From Dyadobacter sp. 3J3 (GTDB taxonomy: Bacteria > Bacteroidota > Bacteroidia > Cytophagales > Spirosomataceae), in the NCBI RefSeq assembly GCF_009801115.1, contig NZ_VTOL01000023.1:1-64000 (forward strand): DNA of 64,000 nucleotides. Direction: 5' to 3'. Positions 27,983 to 37,525 of the stretch are shown piece by piece. The notes beneath the pieces were generated by a model, which saw nothing but the letters and a program-made list of their open reading frames with translations, did no database searches and had not been told where the DNA came from. Made by a program: the position numbers and the translations under genes. Position 1 is the first letter of the stretch, and every line of letters starts with the position of its first letter.

Positions 27983-29158
27983 TCATTTTACCAGATTAGT
28001 TGAGACACCTGCACCGCCAATAAATATGCTACCCTTATACGCAGGATAAAACCGGTGAAGACGCTCCCGCATCTTCTTCTCTGTTTGCAAAGAATCTACC
28101 CGGCTTCCGCTGACCGCAACTCTGGGATTTACTTTGTTGATTTTCGTCCAGCTATGAATATAGTTCTGAACACCCATCTGATTGATTCCCCCCTGAAACC
28201 CTGCATAAACCTCCAGGGATGCATTGGAAAAAGAGCTTTTATTAGCGCCAAAAGCTTGTGGCGAAAGCTCAACTGCCAAAAAAGTCCGGCCTGTGTTGAA
28301 CAGCTTTTGACCAGGCTCCTGTGCGACATATCTTGGGTGCCTGGTCTTTTTCAGGTATCCGTTTTTTTCCGGATTGCTCGGCCCGATAAAGTTATCCGGC
28401 TCTTGGGAATCGTTCGACTTATAAGGTTGATAAAGGTCAGGGTTGTCAAACAGGTCTCTTTGAAAATTACCGGTATAGATTTCAGAGTATAATTTAGCTT
28501 TGACATCCTTGAAACGAACCTGAAGATTACCCCCACCCGTGTAGAAGCGGTCATAGTTGTCAGCCAATCCCTGTAAGACACCATTATCGGTTCCAAAGAA
28601 GTCTTCATAGATATTTAGAATTACATCCCAGTCCGAACCGCCCGCACGGATACCAATATAAATCAGCTGTTGGGTACGGTTTCTAAAGGTTGTGATGTTC
28701 CTCCCTATTCCGCGAGGCATGACGACAAAGTTAGTGCCAAGCGTCAGAGATTGCCTGTAATCACTGTAAATTGAACTTGAAGTTCCGAAATAGAACGGGC
28801 TTATCTGCTGAAATAAGCCATTTCCTGCACCTAATGTGACCATTGGAGACAAAACTGCATTGATCTGATATGCAGTCAGATATCGGTTTCTGTTGCCGAG
28901 ATTACTTGCAGATCCCAGCAAGTTCAATGAAATATTAAACGATGGCTGCGAACATTTGTAATGGATCCACGTTCCAAAAGAAGAGGTGACACCCCATCCT
29001 CCATTCATCAGCACATAAACCGAAAGTTTTCCATTTACATGCGCTTTACCCGCTTTACTTGTGAACAAATCAGTTTGAGCGAGCACCGGTAAAGGAAAGC
29101 AAATCGCCAGAATATAGATCCGCAAGTAAGTATTAAATATATTGTAAATTTTTTCCAT
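27983..29158 (-). CDS. Outer-membrane beta-barrel-like protein
   Basis: 391 residues with an N-terminal signal peptide (YILAICFPLPVLAQ). The body has alternating aromatic/hydrophobic strands and Gly-rich turns (LTLGTNFVVMPRGIGRN, LIYIGIRAGGSDWDVIL), typical of a beta-barrel. It ends with IFIGGAGVSTNLVK. A 'GGINQMGVQNYIHSW' segment weakly recalls Bacteroidota outer-membrane proteins annotated with a polymorphic-toxin type 23 domain; I treat that as unproven. It is the first gene of a pair with the secreted 514-aa protein, 7 nt downstream. Confidence 0.6.
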   Translation of the reverse strand: MEKIYNIFNTYLRIYILAICFPLPVLAQTDLFTSKAGKAHVNGKLSVYVLMNGGWGVTSSFGTWIHYKCSQPSFNISLNLLGSASNLGNRNRYLTAYQINAVLSPMVTLGAGNGLFQQISPFYFGTSSSIYSDYRQSLTLGTNFVVMPRGIGRNITTFRNRTQQLIYIGIRAGGSDWDVILNIYEDFFGTDNGVLQGLADNYDRFYTGGGNLQVRFKDVKAKLYSEIYTGNFQRDLFDNPDLYQPYKSNDSQEPDNFIGPSNPEKNGYLKKTRHPRYVAQEPGQKLFNTGRTFLAVELSPQAFGANKSSFSNASLEVYAGFQGGINQMGVQNYIHSWTKINKVNPRVAVSGSRVDSLQTEKKMRERLHRFYPAYKGSIFIGGAGVSTNLVK

Positions 29159-29329
29159 TATTTAGAACGATTTAAGCTTCCCAATCTGAACAACATTTAC
29201 GATTAGCAATGATGTATCTTCAAAATACTAGGTCCTGAATTATAATTTTATTTTCTTGCTAAAGATTATAGTTCAATTCACCAGCAATAGAGATATGAAA
29301 AAGTGATTCTTTTTCAAGATTACGTTCAT

Positions 29330-29974
29330 TTATTTTAATGGTTTAGAATTGTCGATATTAGCAGTCCCCTTTCCAAATACATAAATAAATCTCAGGGAAA
29401 AGCCAACCACGGGTTTCGAAAAAAAGAATCGGTTATCACTTTCGTCGAGTGCATTCAATACCTGATCTTTACCTGATGGAATTGACTTGTTTTCAAAATC
29501 ATTTCTCAAATAATCGCGTATTTGCCGGTCACTGGTAAGTTCAAATAAGCCTATAACGTGGAAATTGGGATCTATTCTCAAGCCTAGCCCAATCCCGCCG
29601 TCTATACTTTTATTTAGCCCCAAGCCCCCATTGGACAATTCAGCAATGTTTAAAACGGCTACATAGGAAAGCTTTCCAGGATACTTGTAAGGCTCGCCCA
29701 CAGGTTTTCCATCTTTATCTACCTTTTGCCAGTTGTGATTTCTATTGTAAACCAGGGATGTCGATAGTTTCAAAGCAACTGGTGAATTTTTTTGAATCTG
29801 TAAGGCGTTCAAATCAGGTGACAGAGTGGAACTGTAAGTCTTAGCAAGGTTGAAAGAGGGGCCTATAGCAAAACCTAGTCGAATTGACTGGGAGTCAAAG
29901 GTAGGGGTTTCCTGAGCTTTCGAATATATGCCATAAAGAAAAAGTAAAAGCAGCAAAATAGATTTTTTTTTCAT
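29330..29974 (-). CDS. Outer-membrane protein, 214 aa
   Basis: A signal peptide (ILLLLLFLYGIYSKAQ) is followed by strands with Gly/aromatic alternation (IRLGFAIGPSFNLAKTY, 'KSIDGGIGLGLRIDPNFHVI') and 'PVVGFSLRFIYVFGKG' near the C-terminus. The size suits an 8-stranded barrel. It is separated by 171 bp from the 391-aa barrel gene and may share its operon. No specific family was recognised. Confidence 0.6.
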   Translation of the reverse strand: MKKKSILLLLLFLYGIYSKAQETPTFDSQSIRLGFAIGPSFNLAKTYSSTLSPDLNALQIQKNSPVALKLSTSLVYNRNHNWQKVDKDGKPVGEPYKYPGKLSYVAVLNIAELSNGGLGLNKSIDGGIGLGLRIDPNFHVIGLFELTSDRQIRDYLRNDFENKSIPSGKDQVLNALDESDNRFFFSKPVVGFSLRFIYVFGKGTANIDNSKPLK

Positions 29975-30720
29975 AATTGAGGTTCATTAAATAGTGAAAA
30001 CCAAGCGCATTTAATTGTCCGCACGTGTAAAAGTGATGAAATTCACTTCTGTGCCTTTGAAGATTTAGATTTAATATTGTATGTACCTTGATTGCTAAAA
30101 TTTAGTCGAAGACCAGTTTTACCAGAATCAATCATGGTTGAGGCAAAAAAATGACCTCCTAACCATATCTGAGGTTTTGAATGTAACGGGTAAAATTTTT
30201 CGTTAGAATGATACAATCGAAAATATTAACGGGCAGTCATTAATGTCGAAATTAGAATACAGTCTTCCTGCTTTCGAAACGGCGATGCCATAAGGAAATA
30301 TTTAATCAATGAATCTCTGGATTTTATGATTATGTTCGTTTTTAAATTATTAAATCATAATTTTTGCTTTGTTTACAACGTGGGTGTACCAGCAGTTTTG
30401 GTAAGGGTTGGCTCATAGTTTACGCAGGATTGTTTAGTAAGTGGATTTAATCAAAGTGATTCAGAATCTGATCGTTGTAAATTTATTAAAGAGGTGTGTT
30501 GATTTCTATCTCATACCATTGCAACATAGTAAGTGGTAATTTTTAGTTCATAGAAACAAAATGTTTACCGGTTCTTGTTCTTTGTAAAGATACATATGCT
30601 GTTTCCAGTGCTCAATGGTGAAAACACCCTATCTTAACCGTAGTTTACCCATCCCTTTTGTGGAACGGACCAATGTTCGGTTTGTCCATCGTTGGTCCCC
30701 TGCGATTTCAATTAGCTGGA
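29975..30720. other. Gap, no intact gene
   Basis: AT-rich DNA upstream of the recombinase remnant. No gene, repeat or strong hairpin was seen. The upstream part may hold the promoter of the outer-membrane genes. Confidence 0.35.
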
Positions 30721-31040
30721 AAGCTTTTGTTGGCCAATGATATTGATCCAAGTGACTGCAGGACGATGAAAGCTGAAATATAGGAAAAGCTTGTGCGACT
30801 GGAAGCCAATTTAACAATGAGTATAAACAGACCTTTAAATCTTAAAGAGATCCTGGAAAAGATGGTGAACACACTTTCCAACATTGAGCTTGCCTGCAAG
30901 AGATCAGACACAAAAAGAAGCGTAAGATCATTGGGTCGATCTACCCCGAGAAGCTGACGTTCTCAGAAAGTGAATAACGAGCTACAATAATCAAGGAGGC
31001 GGCAACTCTAATCTTTCAGATAAATAGTGACTTTAAGTAA
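30721..31040 (+). pseudogene. Large serine recombinase C-terminal remnant
   Basis: In two frames the translation matches the C-terminal end of Bacteroidota site-specific recombinases: KLLLANDIDPSDCRTMKAEI, a TAG, then EKLVRLEANLTM and 'ILEKMVNTLSNIEL'. After a frameshift come HKKKRKIIGSIYPEKLTFSE, a TAA and IIKEAATLIFQINSDFK. The catalytic N-terminal domain is absent. This is a dead relic of an integration or phase-variation recombinase, 240 bp upstream of the integrase relic. Confidence 0.7.
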
Positions 31041-31199
31041 GAAACAAAGAAGCCTTTAGTGATTTCCCACAAAAGTCCCGCTTTGTAACCGGAGCCGGAG
31101 TGCCACTTACTAAATGCGAATAAGTTAAAGTAGTATCGGGAACTGTAATAAAAACCTCATTTTAATATGTTTGGATGGGTTTTTGACGCGGTGTATATT

Positions 31200-31227
31200 A
31201 AATACAATTAAAACAAGTATTGTATTT
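31200..31227. repeat. 9-bp perfect inverted repeat upstream of integrase
   Basis: AAATACAAT (31200-31208) and ATTGTATTT (31219-31227) flank a 10-nt spacer, about 50 bp before the integrase ATG. It could be an operator or part of an attachment core. No second copy was spotted in the window. Confidence 0.45.
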
Positions 31228-31279
31228 ATTAAGCGATAATGTTAACGCTATCTTTGCGTGTATTAATCGAAGACTATAT

Positions 31280-32628
31280 ATGGCGATCAATAAACACGTA
31301 CGATTTTATATTAGGAATAAGAAAGGTACAACTCCCCTGCTGATTTATTTGTCATTTTTTATTGATAAACCAAATAGGCTATTTTTCCCAACTGGAGTCA
31401 AAATAAATCCTAAGCATTAGGACAGCAAAATGGATCGGGTAAAGAATGTTGTCATGCCCGATTTGACGATTGACAACAAACATGTCCACGAAATGGCTCG
31501 ATATGAAGCTGGAACAAAGGACAACGTTAATTTCTATTTTTCATGTCTTCGATCCGTCGTAGATAAGACAATTAGTGATATCCTAATTAGTAGAATCCCT
31601 GTTACAAAGGAATTGGTAGAAACGGCACTTAAAAACTACAACACCCCTGCAACCACTTCGGAAGAAATTACATTCTTCAAGTTTATTGATCAATTTATTT
31701 CCGATTTAGAAACGGGGAAACGGATGCTTGATGGAAACAAAATCGCGGATCCTAAAACTGTGCAGTGGTATAAAACTGCAAAAAATAGCCTGGCTGAATT
31801 TGAGGAGCACGAGAAGATCAAATTAACGTTCGATAGTTGGACCGAGGAGATGTGGAAAGCGTATGTTAAATTATTAACTTTTACCAAGAAGTTCAAAATG
31901 AATAATGTTGGTTTTTACCAGAAGCAACATAAGCTCTTTTTAAAAGCGGCGCGTAAAGCTACATTGTTCACTGGCGTTTGGAGTGATGATGTGAAAGTTT
32001 TGGCGGAAAACCCAGTTGACGTCTTTCTCAATAAAAAGGAACTTGAGCTAATTGAAAATCATGATCTTTCAGACAATCCTCGATTAGATCGAGTCAGGGA
32101 CTTATTTCTAGTTGGATGCAACTGCGGATTTAGAATTTCAGACTGGAATCAGGTCAGATGAAAACATTAAAACAACATTGGCAGGAAATCAGTAGATCGA
32201 AATAATACCTCAAAGGAAAATGCAAAAAAACCGTCGGCGCCGCTAACGCCTTTGATTTCTGAAATTCTTAAAAAATACGATGGAGAGCTCCTAGAAATTA
32301 GTGAACAAAAATTTAACGAATACATAAAAGAGCTATGTGAGTTAGTTGAAATAAACGAGGAAGTTAACACAAAATACAACATAGGAGGCCGTGCGAAAAT
32401 TGAAAGGGTAAAAAATTTTCTCAGGTTTCCAGTTACACAGCAAGGCGAATTTATGCCACAAATTTGCATCGTGATGGTGTAGATACCTATTTGATAATGA
32501 GAGCCACCGGTCATGAGACGAGAAAAAAATTTCTTAAATATTTAAAGCTTGACAATTCCAGCGCGGTAGATTTAATGGCGGAGCATAAAGCCAAAACCAC
32601 AAAAGCAAAGGAAGTAACGCAACCATAA
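31280..32628 (+). pseudogene. Tyrosine integrase, broken by stops and frameshifts
   Basis: A Bacteroidota tyrosine recombinase. The arm-binding N-terminus starts at ATG 31280 (MAINKHVRFYIRNKKGTTPL), and TAG at 31418-31420 replaces what should be Trp in NPKHW. The same frame continues through a SAM-like core-binding domain to GFRISDWNQVR and a TGA at 32159-32161. After a frameshift comes DENIKTTLAGNQ, another TAG, then a further shift to SAPLTPLISEILKKY. A last shift leads to SSYTARRIYATNLHRDG, RATGHETRKKFLKYLKL with the R, H and catalytic Tyr. The stop is at 32626-32628. At least two amber codons and three frameshifts make it non-functional. If it was the element's integrase, the element is now locked in place unless another recombinase lies outside. 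Confidence 0.8.
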
Positions 32629-32661
32629 TTACTAATGAACAATAAAGTCCCTGGGAGAACT

Positions 32662-32700
32662 GAAATGACCGTTACCATTTTTGCTGGTAACGGTCATTTC
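32662..32700. terminator. 16-bp perfect stem-loop between convergent genes
   Basis: GAAATGACCGTTACCA (32662-32677), a 7-nt loop TTTTTGC and the exact reverse complement at 32685-32700. It sits between the integrase relic and the opposite-strand antirepressor relic, so it fits a bidirectional terminator. No strong T-run follows. Confidence 0.6.
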
Positions 32701-33550
32701 GACTAACATTAATATCTTCGTCATTTTGGCGAGTCTGAAAATCAACAGTTTGTATTCCCGTTGATGACTGACAAGGCAGACTATTAAGACGATTCGAGGA
32801 AAGTAAAATATCTGCCGCTGCTGCCTTTGGCGACATCTCTTCAATTTGTGCTTTTTGAAGTTCAATTTGCTCAGCTTGGTTAGCTGCCAGGCGAATTGCC
32901 TCAGAAAATGATTGTGAGATTGATTGGTGAGGAGTTTGTTTTAGTTTTTTTTCACACTCAATGAAATACATCCTCGCCAGCTTGCCTTGATCTGACCTTT
33001 GTATCATCGAAATTTCTTTCGCACAATCAAGGGTAATAATGTAATCAAGTTTTGTAACTTACTGAATTACAGTATCATAAATTTTGATGTAGCTTTTCTG
33101 GTTTGAAAGTTCTTTTACTTGCGCCAATTCTTTTTCTGCCTTTTCTCTGGCAAGCTCCGAATCGAGTACCAACTGAATAATTTCTAATCTGGTTAATTCT
33201 TTTGGAGTAAGATCAACTTTGCCGGTCCGAAGCAATTCAGAAATCTTTTCATCGCACTATAACTCAAAAACGGTAGAGATATATCGAGCTGCATTAAGAA
33301 TTAGCTTTTCATGAATCCAAGTCCCACCTCCATTTTCAGCACTAACCATCCTGATAATAATTAGCTGAAATTTAGATGTACCCCATTTTAGGTAGCATGC
33401 ATTAATGTACCTATTAGTTGAATCTGAATTTTTCCATGTATCAAGTCTGGGGTTATTAGCCTTAAACATAGCGGTGACTTTTGCCATAACTTGCCCGTTA
33501 ATCACTTCAAATTGGATCGGACTGTTTTCGTATTCGAAAATTTGAATCAT
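32672..33550 (-). pseudogene. KilA-N / Ant-like phage antirepressor with two stops
   Basis: One frame runs from the ATG at 33550 through two stops. Part 1 is a KilA-N domain ending GGTWIHEKLILNAARYISTV-FEL, then TAG at 33257-33259 where Trp is expected (FELW). Part 2 reads CDEKISELLRTGKVDLTPKE up to TAA at 33059-33061. Part 3 has an AntA-like segment: LDYIITLDCAKEISMIQRSD, then GKLARMYFIECEKKL. The C-terminal tail runs into the 32.66-kb hairpin. This is a phage-derived DNA-binding antirepressor, now inactive. Parts 2 and 3 could once have been separate genes. Confidence 0.7.
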
Positions 33551-33562
33551 AACTCTGCTTAT

Positions 33563-33688
33563 TTAATTCAATAATTCACTTAAATCTTTCAGGGCTTTCT
33601 TTTCTCGAATTTCAGTCGCCCACAACTCCTTGAGAATCTCTGCTGCAGCTTCTAAAAATTGGACTCGGATGTTCCACGGTCTTTACAT
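33563..33688 (-). pseudogene. Short gene relic with ATG-TAA opening
   Basis: ATG at 33686-33688 is followed at once by TAA. The frame then stays open to 33563, reading RPWNIRVQFLEAAAEIL and then KELWATEIREKKALKDLSEL, a helical, coding-like sequence. It lies just upstream of the antirepressor relic on the same strand. The rest of the 33.55-33.89 kb gap is featureless. Confidence 0.3.
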
Positions 33689-33893
33689 CAAAAGGTAGTA
33701 TTCCTTTATACCCAAAGTTTCCAGTAATGTGATTGGGATAATTCAATTACCCGGAAAAAGTCGCAAAACCTTATTAAACGGTAGGTGTCAATTGTTCTTC
33801 ATATTATATTTTTGGCTATATCCTCTTCAAAATTTACATTAAGCCATTCAATGCTAGCCTATTGTTGGTTGAACGCTAAACATCACTCGCAAT

Positions 33894-34085
33894 ATGAAAA
33901 CATTACTTAAAGAAGAATTTATAAAATTCTGGTTTGGACTAATTTCAACAGCCGCAGGTGTTTTGGTTGCATTAGTCATTAATTCAGGCGTAGAGCGCCG
34001 CAATGATCATGAATCATATCAATCAATGATCAAAGCAATAAATATTGAAGCTGCTCAAAATGAAATTATTCTTGAACAAAGCTTT
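33894..34085 (+). pseudogene. Membrane protein gene cut by IS21 insertion
   Basis: The first ~64 codons encode MKTLLKEEFIKFWFGLISTA, a membrane helix (AAGVLVALVINSG), and a polar helix 'YQSMIKAINIEAAQNEIILE'. The frame then runs into the IS21-like left end at about 34086 and stops at 34097. The remainder of the host gene was not found downstream of the IS. It resembles small membrane-anchored proteins with a short periplasmic region; function unknown. Confidence 0.6.
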
Positions 34086-35520
34086 TGTGATCGGTAAATA
34101 AGAATGCACCATAATTGGTAACAAGAATGCACCAGATAGAAAGCTTTGGGAGCATGCCCCCAAAGCTTTCTACACCTAAATTGCCGGCTTACCAACCCTG
34201 GCATTTATGAATGTGTATTTAGCCAAATTTATGACTTATTTCGAAATCCACCGAATGCACCGTGAAGGTCTGTCCGTCCGGCACATCAGCAGTTACCTGG
34301 TATTGAACCGGCGCACGGTTATCAAGTATCTAAACATGAGCGAACAGGAGTATGAGTCTTTTTTGATCCAGCAAGCGGATCGTAAAAAGATCCTGCTTCC
34401 GTATGAAGACTTCGTCAGAGAGCGTCTGGAAAAGTTCCAGGACACTTCTGCTGCCCAAATGCATGATTGGCTCAAAGAGCACTTCGGTGATCTACCAGCA
34501 GTCTCACAAAAAACAGTATTTAATTTTGTCTGCTGGGTCAGGGAAAAGCACCAGATTCCGGTAACCAGTACCGAGCGCGAGTATCAAATGGTCGACGAGC
34601 TTCCGTATGGAAAGCAGGCCCAGGTGGACTTTGGTGAGTACAATATGCGAAGCCCATCTGGCACCAGGGCGAAGGTATTCTTCTTCACGATGATCCTGTC
34701 TCGATCCAGGTTCAAATATGTCTGGTTTACAGACCGCTACTTTACATCAGAACTGGCGATCATAGCTCATGAGAAGGCTTTTGAGTATATAGAAGGTGTT
34801 CCTGACGAGATCGTTTATGATCAGGATAAAGTATTTATAGTCAGCGAAAACGGTGGCGATATCATTCTTACAGCCGCATTCCGCGCCTACACCAGGGAAC
34901 AGTCTTTCTCTCTTCATTTTTGTAGAAAATCCGATCCGGAAAGTAAGGGAAAGGTGGAAAATCTGGTCAAGTATATCAAACAAAATTTCCTTTACAATCG
35001 GACCTACCACAACATTGAGACTCTGAATAGCGAAGCCATGAGCTGGCTTGGACGGACCGCTAATTCACTGCCACATGCTGTGACGCGAAAAATGCCTTAT
35101 GTCGAACACATCATCGAGCGTAGCTTCCTGCAAACCTACCGGGCAAATACTTTCAAGCCAGTCGTTTTTTCCACTTACGCTGTCAGAAAAGATAATACAA
35201 TCTCTTACAAGGGAAACTTCTATTCACTACCGATTGGCACCTTTAAGGTCAAACAAACACAGGTGTGTGTGTAAGAACGGAAGATTCCCGATTAATTATC
35301 AGTTCTACAGAGGGTAATCAGGAAATATGCAGCCACACAATCGCCGCCGGTAAAGGACAAACAGTGCTTAAAACTGACCATAACAGGGATAAAAGCATTG
35401 CCGTCCATGAAATGATCACACAGGTTGCAGCTTTATTCCCTGATCAGCAGAAAGCGTTGGAATGGCTCGAAATGGTTAAGTCAGAAAAGCCCCGATATGT
35501 CCGCGATCAACCAGCAATTC
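34086..35520 (+). mobile_element. IS21-family insertion sequence, right part missing
   Basis: The left end begins near TGTGATCGGTAAATAAG. Two copies of AAGAATGCACCA (about 34100 and 34123) are typical multiple terminal repeats. A 13-bp perfect hairpin (AGAAAGCTTTGGG 34138-34150 with 34159-34171) lies before istA and may block outside transcription. istA follows, but istB and the right end are absent, so the element is truncated near 35520. The exact right border is not defined. Confidence 0.75.
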
Positions 35521-35564
35521 CTACTGGTGTAAACAGTGGCTCTCTCCCATCTTTTGAAACGTAA
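34207..35564 (+). pseudogene. istA: IstA transposase (IS21), frameshifted and truncated
   Basis: An N-terminal helix-turn-helix (VRHISSYLVLNRRTVIKYLN) is followed by an RNase H-fold DDE core: 'QAQVDFGEYNMRSPSG' (first Asp), 'EIVYDQDKVFIVSENGG' (second Asp) and 'FCRKSDPESKGKVENLVKYI' (Glu). The frame breaks at a GT dinucleotide run (five GT units before AAG at about 35264-35275): removing one GT restores QVCVRTEDS and the frame that continues to 35564. The C-terminal ~60 residues of a normal IstA and all of IstB are missing. It cannot transpose. Confidence 0.85.
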
Positions 35565-35850
35565 AATACATTTTCATTAAATTTGGTATCGCTAAAAAAA
35601 CGCCCCACACCTGCTTCCAGATATCTTTCAAAACGTTAGATCCTGGCATTGGCTTACATTGCGTCCGGCGGTAAGGATTCAGCAAATTAGAATAGGTCAA
35701 AGCACCAGAGAAAGAAAAGGTCGGAAAATCGCTTCGCCTCCACCCTAACGCCTGCCTGGATAGGCGTATACAGTTTTTGAGCAAAGCTATTGCAACGAAG
35801 CACAAAAAACACGGGAAAGAGTTTGTACATATTTTTTCAAGAAGGACTTC
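35521..35850 (-). pseudogene. Degraded gene fragment, possible secreted protein
   Basis: Shifting between frames gives a signal-peptide-like start (MYKLFPVFFVLRCNSFAQ), then KLYTPIQAGVRVEAKRFSDL and SFSGALTYSNLLNPYRRTQ. The segment is broken by several stops and frameshifts and ends at the truncated IS border. It may be an outer-membrane protein gene destroyed by the IS21 insertion or deletion. The rest of 35.85-36.2 kb is empty. Confidence 0.3.
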
Positions 35851-36208
35851 ATCTTGAATGGCAAATCCGCTAAAAAATTCTTATGGCATGTACTTTGCAG
35901 TTTAAATTACGGATACCGGCGCGTAATAACTTACATGTTGTTTTTTAATGTATCAGCGCTTTTCTTAACCTTGCTATCTTGAATGCTTTCTGAGATTTTT
36001 CCATTGTTTGTACAGTTAAAACTAGTCCGCGTTAGTATTTCCCACGAGTCAATACAAAATACACTATCTATAATGGAAAAATCACCTGTATTTTGACAGG
36101 TTTGGAAGCGACCATAAAATTTTCTGGCTTTACGGTGATCGGATGTCTACAAATCGTCTTTCAATACTTTTGAAAACACTGCCCCTGTTTTTCAACAAAA
36201 AACAATAA

Positions 36209-36290
36209 GCCTTATGGGTGCGGCCCTGATAAGACCGCTGCCCACAAGGCTTCTACCGATTAACCGCCCTGCTGCCGTTGCGGCAGGGCG
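36209..36290. repeat. Two adjacent GC-rich hairpins
   Basis: Hairpin 1: GCCTTATGGGTGCGG (36209-36223) pairs with CCGCTGCCCACAAGGC (36235-36250) with small mismatches. Hairpin 2: CGCCCTGC (36265-36272) pairs with GCAGGGCG (36283-36290). They stand out in an AT-rich gap. They could be terminators, a small RNA or a recombination/transfer site. Confidence 0.45.
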
Positions 36291-36518
36291 CGATTTTCTG
36301 ACTTACTTCGATTTCAATTGTTGTATAAGTTTAACTTGCTCTCTTAAAAATCACTATTGCTATGTATAGCCTGCTAGCATGATTCAAAAACAGACTTTAA
36401 GCGGGTCTTAAATCAGTAATGCAATACTAACAGATAAGGATTTCAAACAGCCTCGCCAACATTTACGATAATCTATATATTAATGGATGGCTTAATAAAA
36501 TTACTACAAATAAGTTTA

Positions 36519-36683
36519 TTATTTGTCGGCATCAGACCTGTCGCAGAGCTTTAAAAGTTCTGAATGCATGTGTGACCAATACATTTTCAGTTCTTCATCC
36601 CGCTTACCGCGTCCGGTATCTTTATGTCGGTATTGTTTAAACAAGGCTGCCTGTTGGATAGCTGTGGGAAGATCCGTGACCAT
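36519..36683 (-). CDS. Small hypothetical protein, 54 aa
   Basis: A short basic protein starting MVTDLPTAIQQAALFKQYRH, then KDTGRGKRDEELKMYWSHMH, ending in an SDADK tail. The composition is helical and coding-like. It lies 80 bp downstream of the antitoxin-like gene on the same strand, at the end of the minus-strand plasmid/ICE housekeeping run. No family was recognised. Confidence 0.5.
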   Translation of the reverse strand: MVTDLPTAIQQAALFKQYRHKDTGRGKRDEELKMYWSHMHSELLKLCDRSDADK

Positions 36684-36763
36684 TTATCCTCTGACCCTTT
36701 ACATCTGTAATTTGAACGACAGTCATTTCTAATTTCGGAAAATGTTATTTGTTGATTATCGCC

Positions 36764-37420
36764 TCAGTCCGCTAATGGTTCCAAATGAAATGCAGGTTCT
36801 CCGTCTATGGTAAAAAGATATTCATTCGCGGTAATTGTTTCAGCTACGCTTTGCTCGGAGGTTACAAACTCATACTCAGCTTGCAGGCTCCGATATAAAT
36901 AATCATTTAGGGTTTTGGATGTCTTTTGAAACCAGCTTTCCATATCTAAAAAAGATTTATCGATGTTGGAAAGATTTTTGGAAGAATCATAATTCCAATC
37001 CATACCGGCCTCAATACCAATGCCGTTGCTATGGGAATAGATCTTTGCTGAAATATCAATGCCTCCTTTTTTGATCAGTGAAAATAAAGATGGAGAAATA
37101 TCCGGAGCTTGCATTTCCAGTTCTGATGCAGGCATCGACGATGTCCAGACACGGCTTCTAATACCTTCTATAAGCCCCACAATGTCAACATCAGCGCCGA
37201 AACAGCTGCCGTCGCCCTGGGCGTAAAAACCATTGAAGTGTAAACTCTTGGCCTCTACTCCAACCCCCAATAGAGCACAAAGTTTTTTGAAGTGTTCATA
37301 ACTGTATTCATACCAAAAAGTATAATCCACATTGATGCCACTCAGCTTTTGGGTAACCTGTTTTTGTGTCGCCTGCGGTAGCTCTTCAAAGCTATAAAGT
37401 GTGATGGTTATCTTTTTCAT
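36764..37420 (-). CDS. Antitoxin-of-TA-stability-system-like hypothetical
   Basis: A 218-residue protein beginning MKKITITLYSFEELPQATQK, followed by 'YTFWYEYSYEHFKKLCALLG' and FNGFYAQGDGSCFGADVD. Proteins with this start and the FxGFxxQGDG-like motif are commonly labelled 'antitoxin of toxin-antitoxin stability system' in plasmids and phages, as I recall. The label is poorly founded experimentally. No toxin gene adjoins it. It belongs to the accessory block with the DUF932 protein and Ssb. Confidence 0.6.
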   Translation of the reverse strand: MKKITITLYSFEELPQATQKQVTQKLSGINVDYTFWYEYSYEHFKKLCALLGVGVEAKSLHFNGFYAQGDGSCFGADVDIVGLIEGIRSRVWTSSMPASELEMQAPDISPSLFSLIKKGGIDISAKIYSHSNGIGIEAGMDWNYDSSKNLSNIDKSFLDMESWFQKTSKTLNDYLYRSLQAEYEFVTSEQSVAETITANEYLFTIDGEPAFHLEPLAD

Positions 37421-37525
37421 GATTTCTGGTCTTTAATTAGCCGGTTGAAACTATATTATCAATTTCTCACCTTACTTTGCCACATTTTCATCCTTGGTTC
37501 TTTGTCTGAGATCAAGCACAGACTT

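Noticed and set aside
30629..30911. Minus-strand frames at 30629-30817 and 30708-30911
   Set aside because: They are antisense shadows of the serine recombinase remnant, which matches its family on the plus strand.
31418..33259. TAG read as Trp (genetic-code change) because two TAG codons replace expected Trp
   Set aside because: Other stops in the same genes are TAA or come with frameshifts, and intact genes nearby end normally at TAG or TAA. Decay explains it better.
35521..35805. 94-codon minus frame considered as a zinc-ribbon transposase
   Set aside because: No Cys pairs or DDE motif. Parts look more like a broken secreted protein, so only a degraded fragment is reported.
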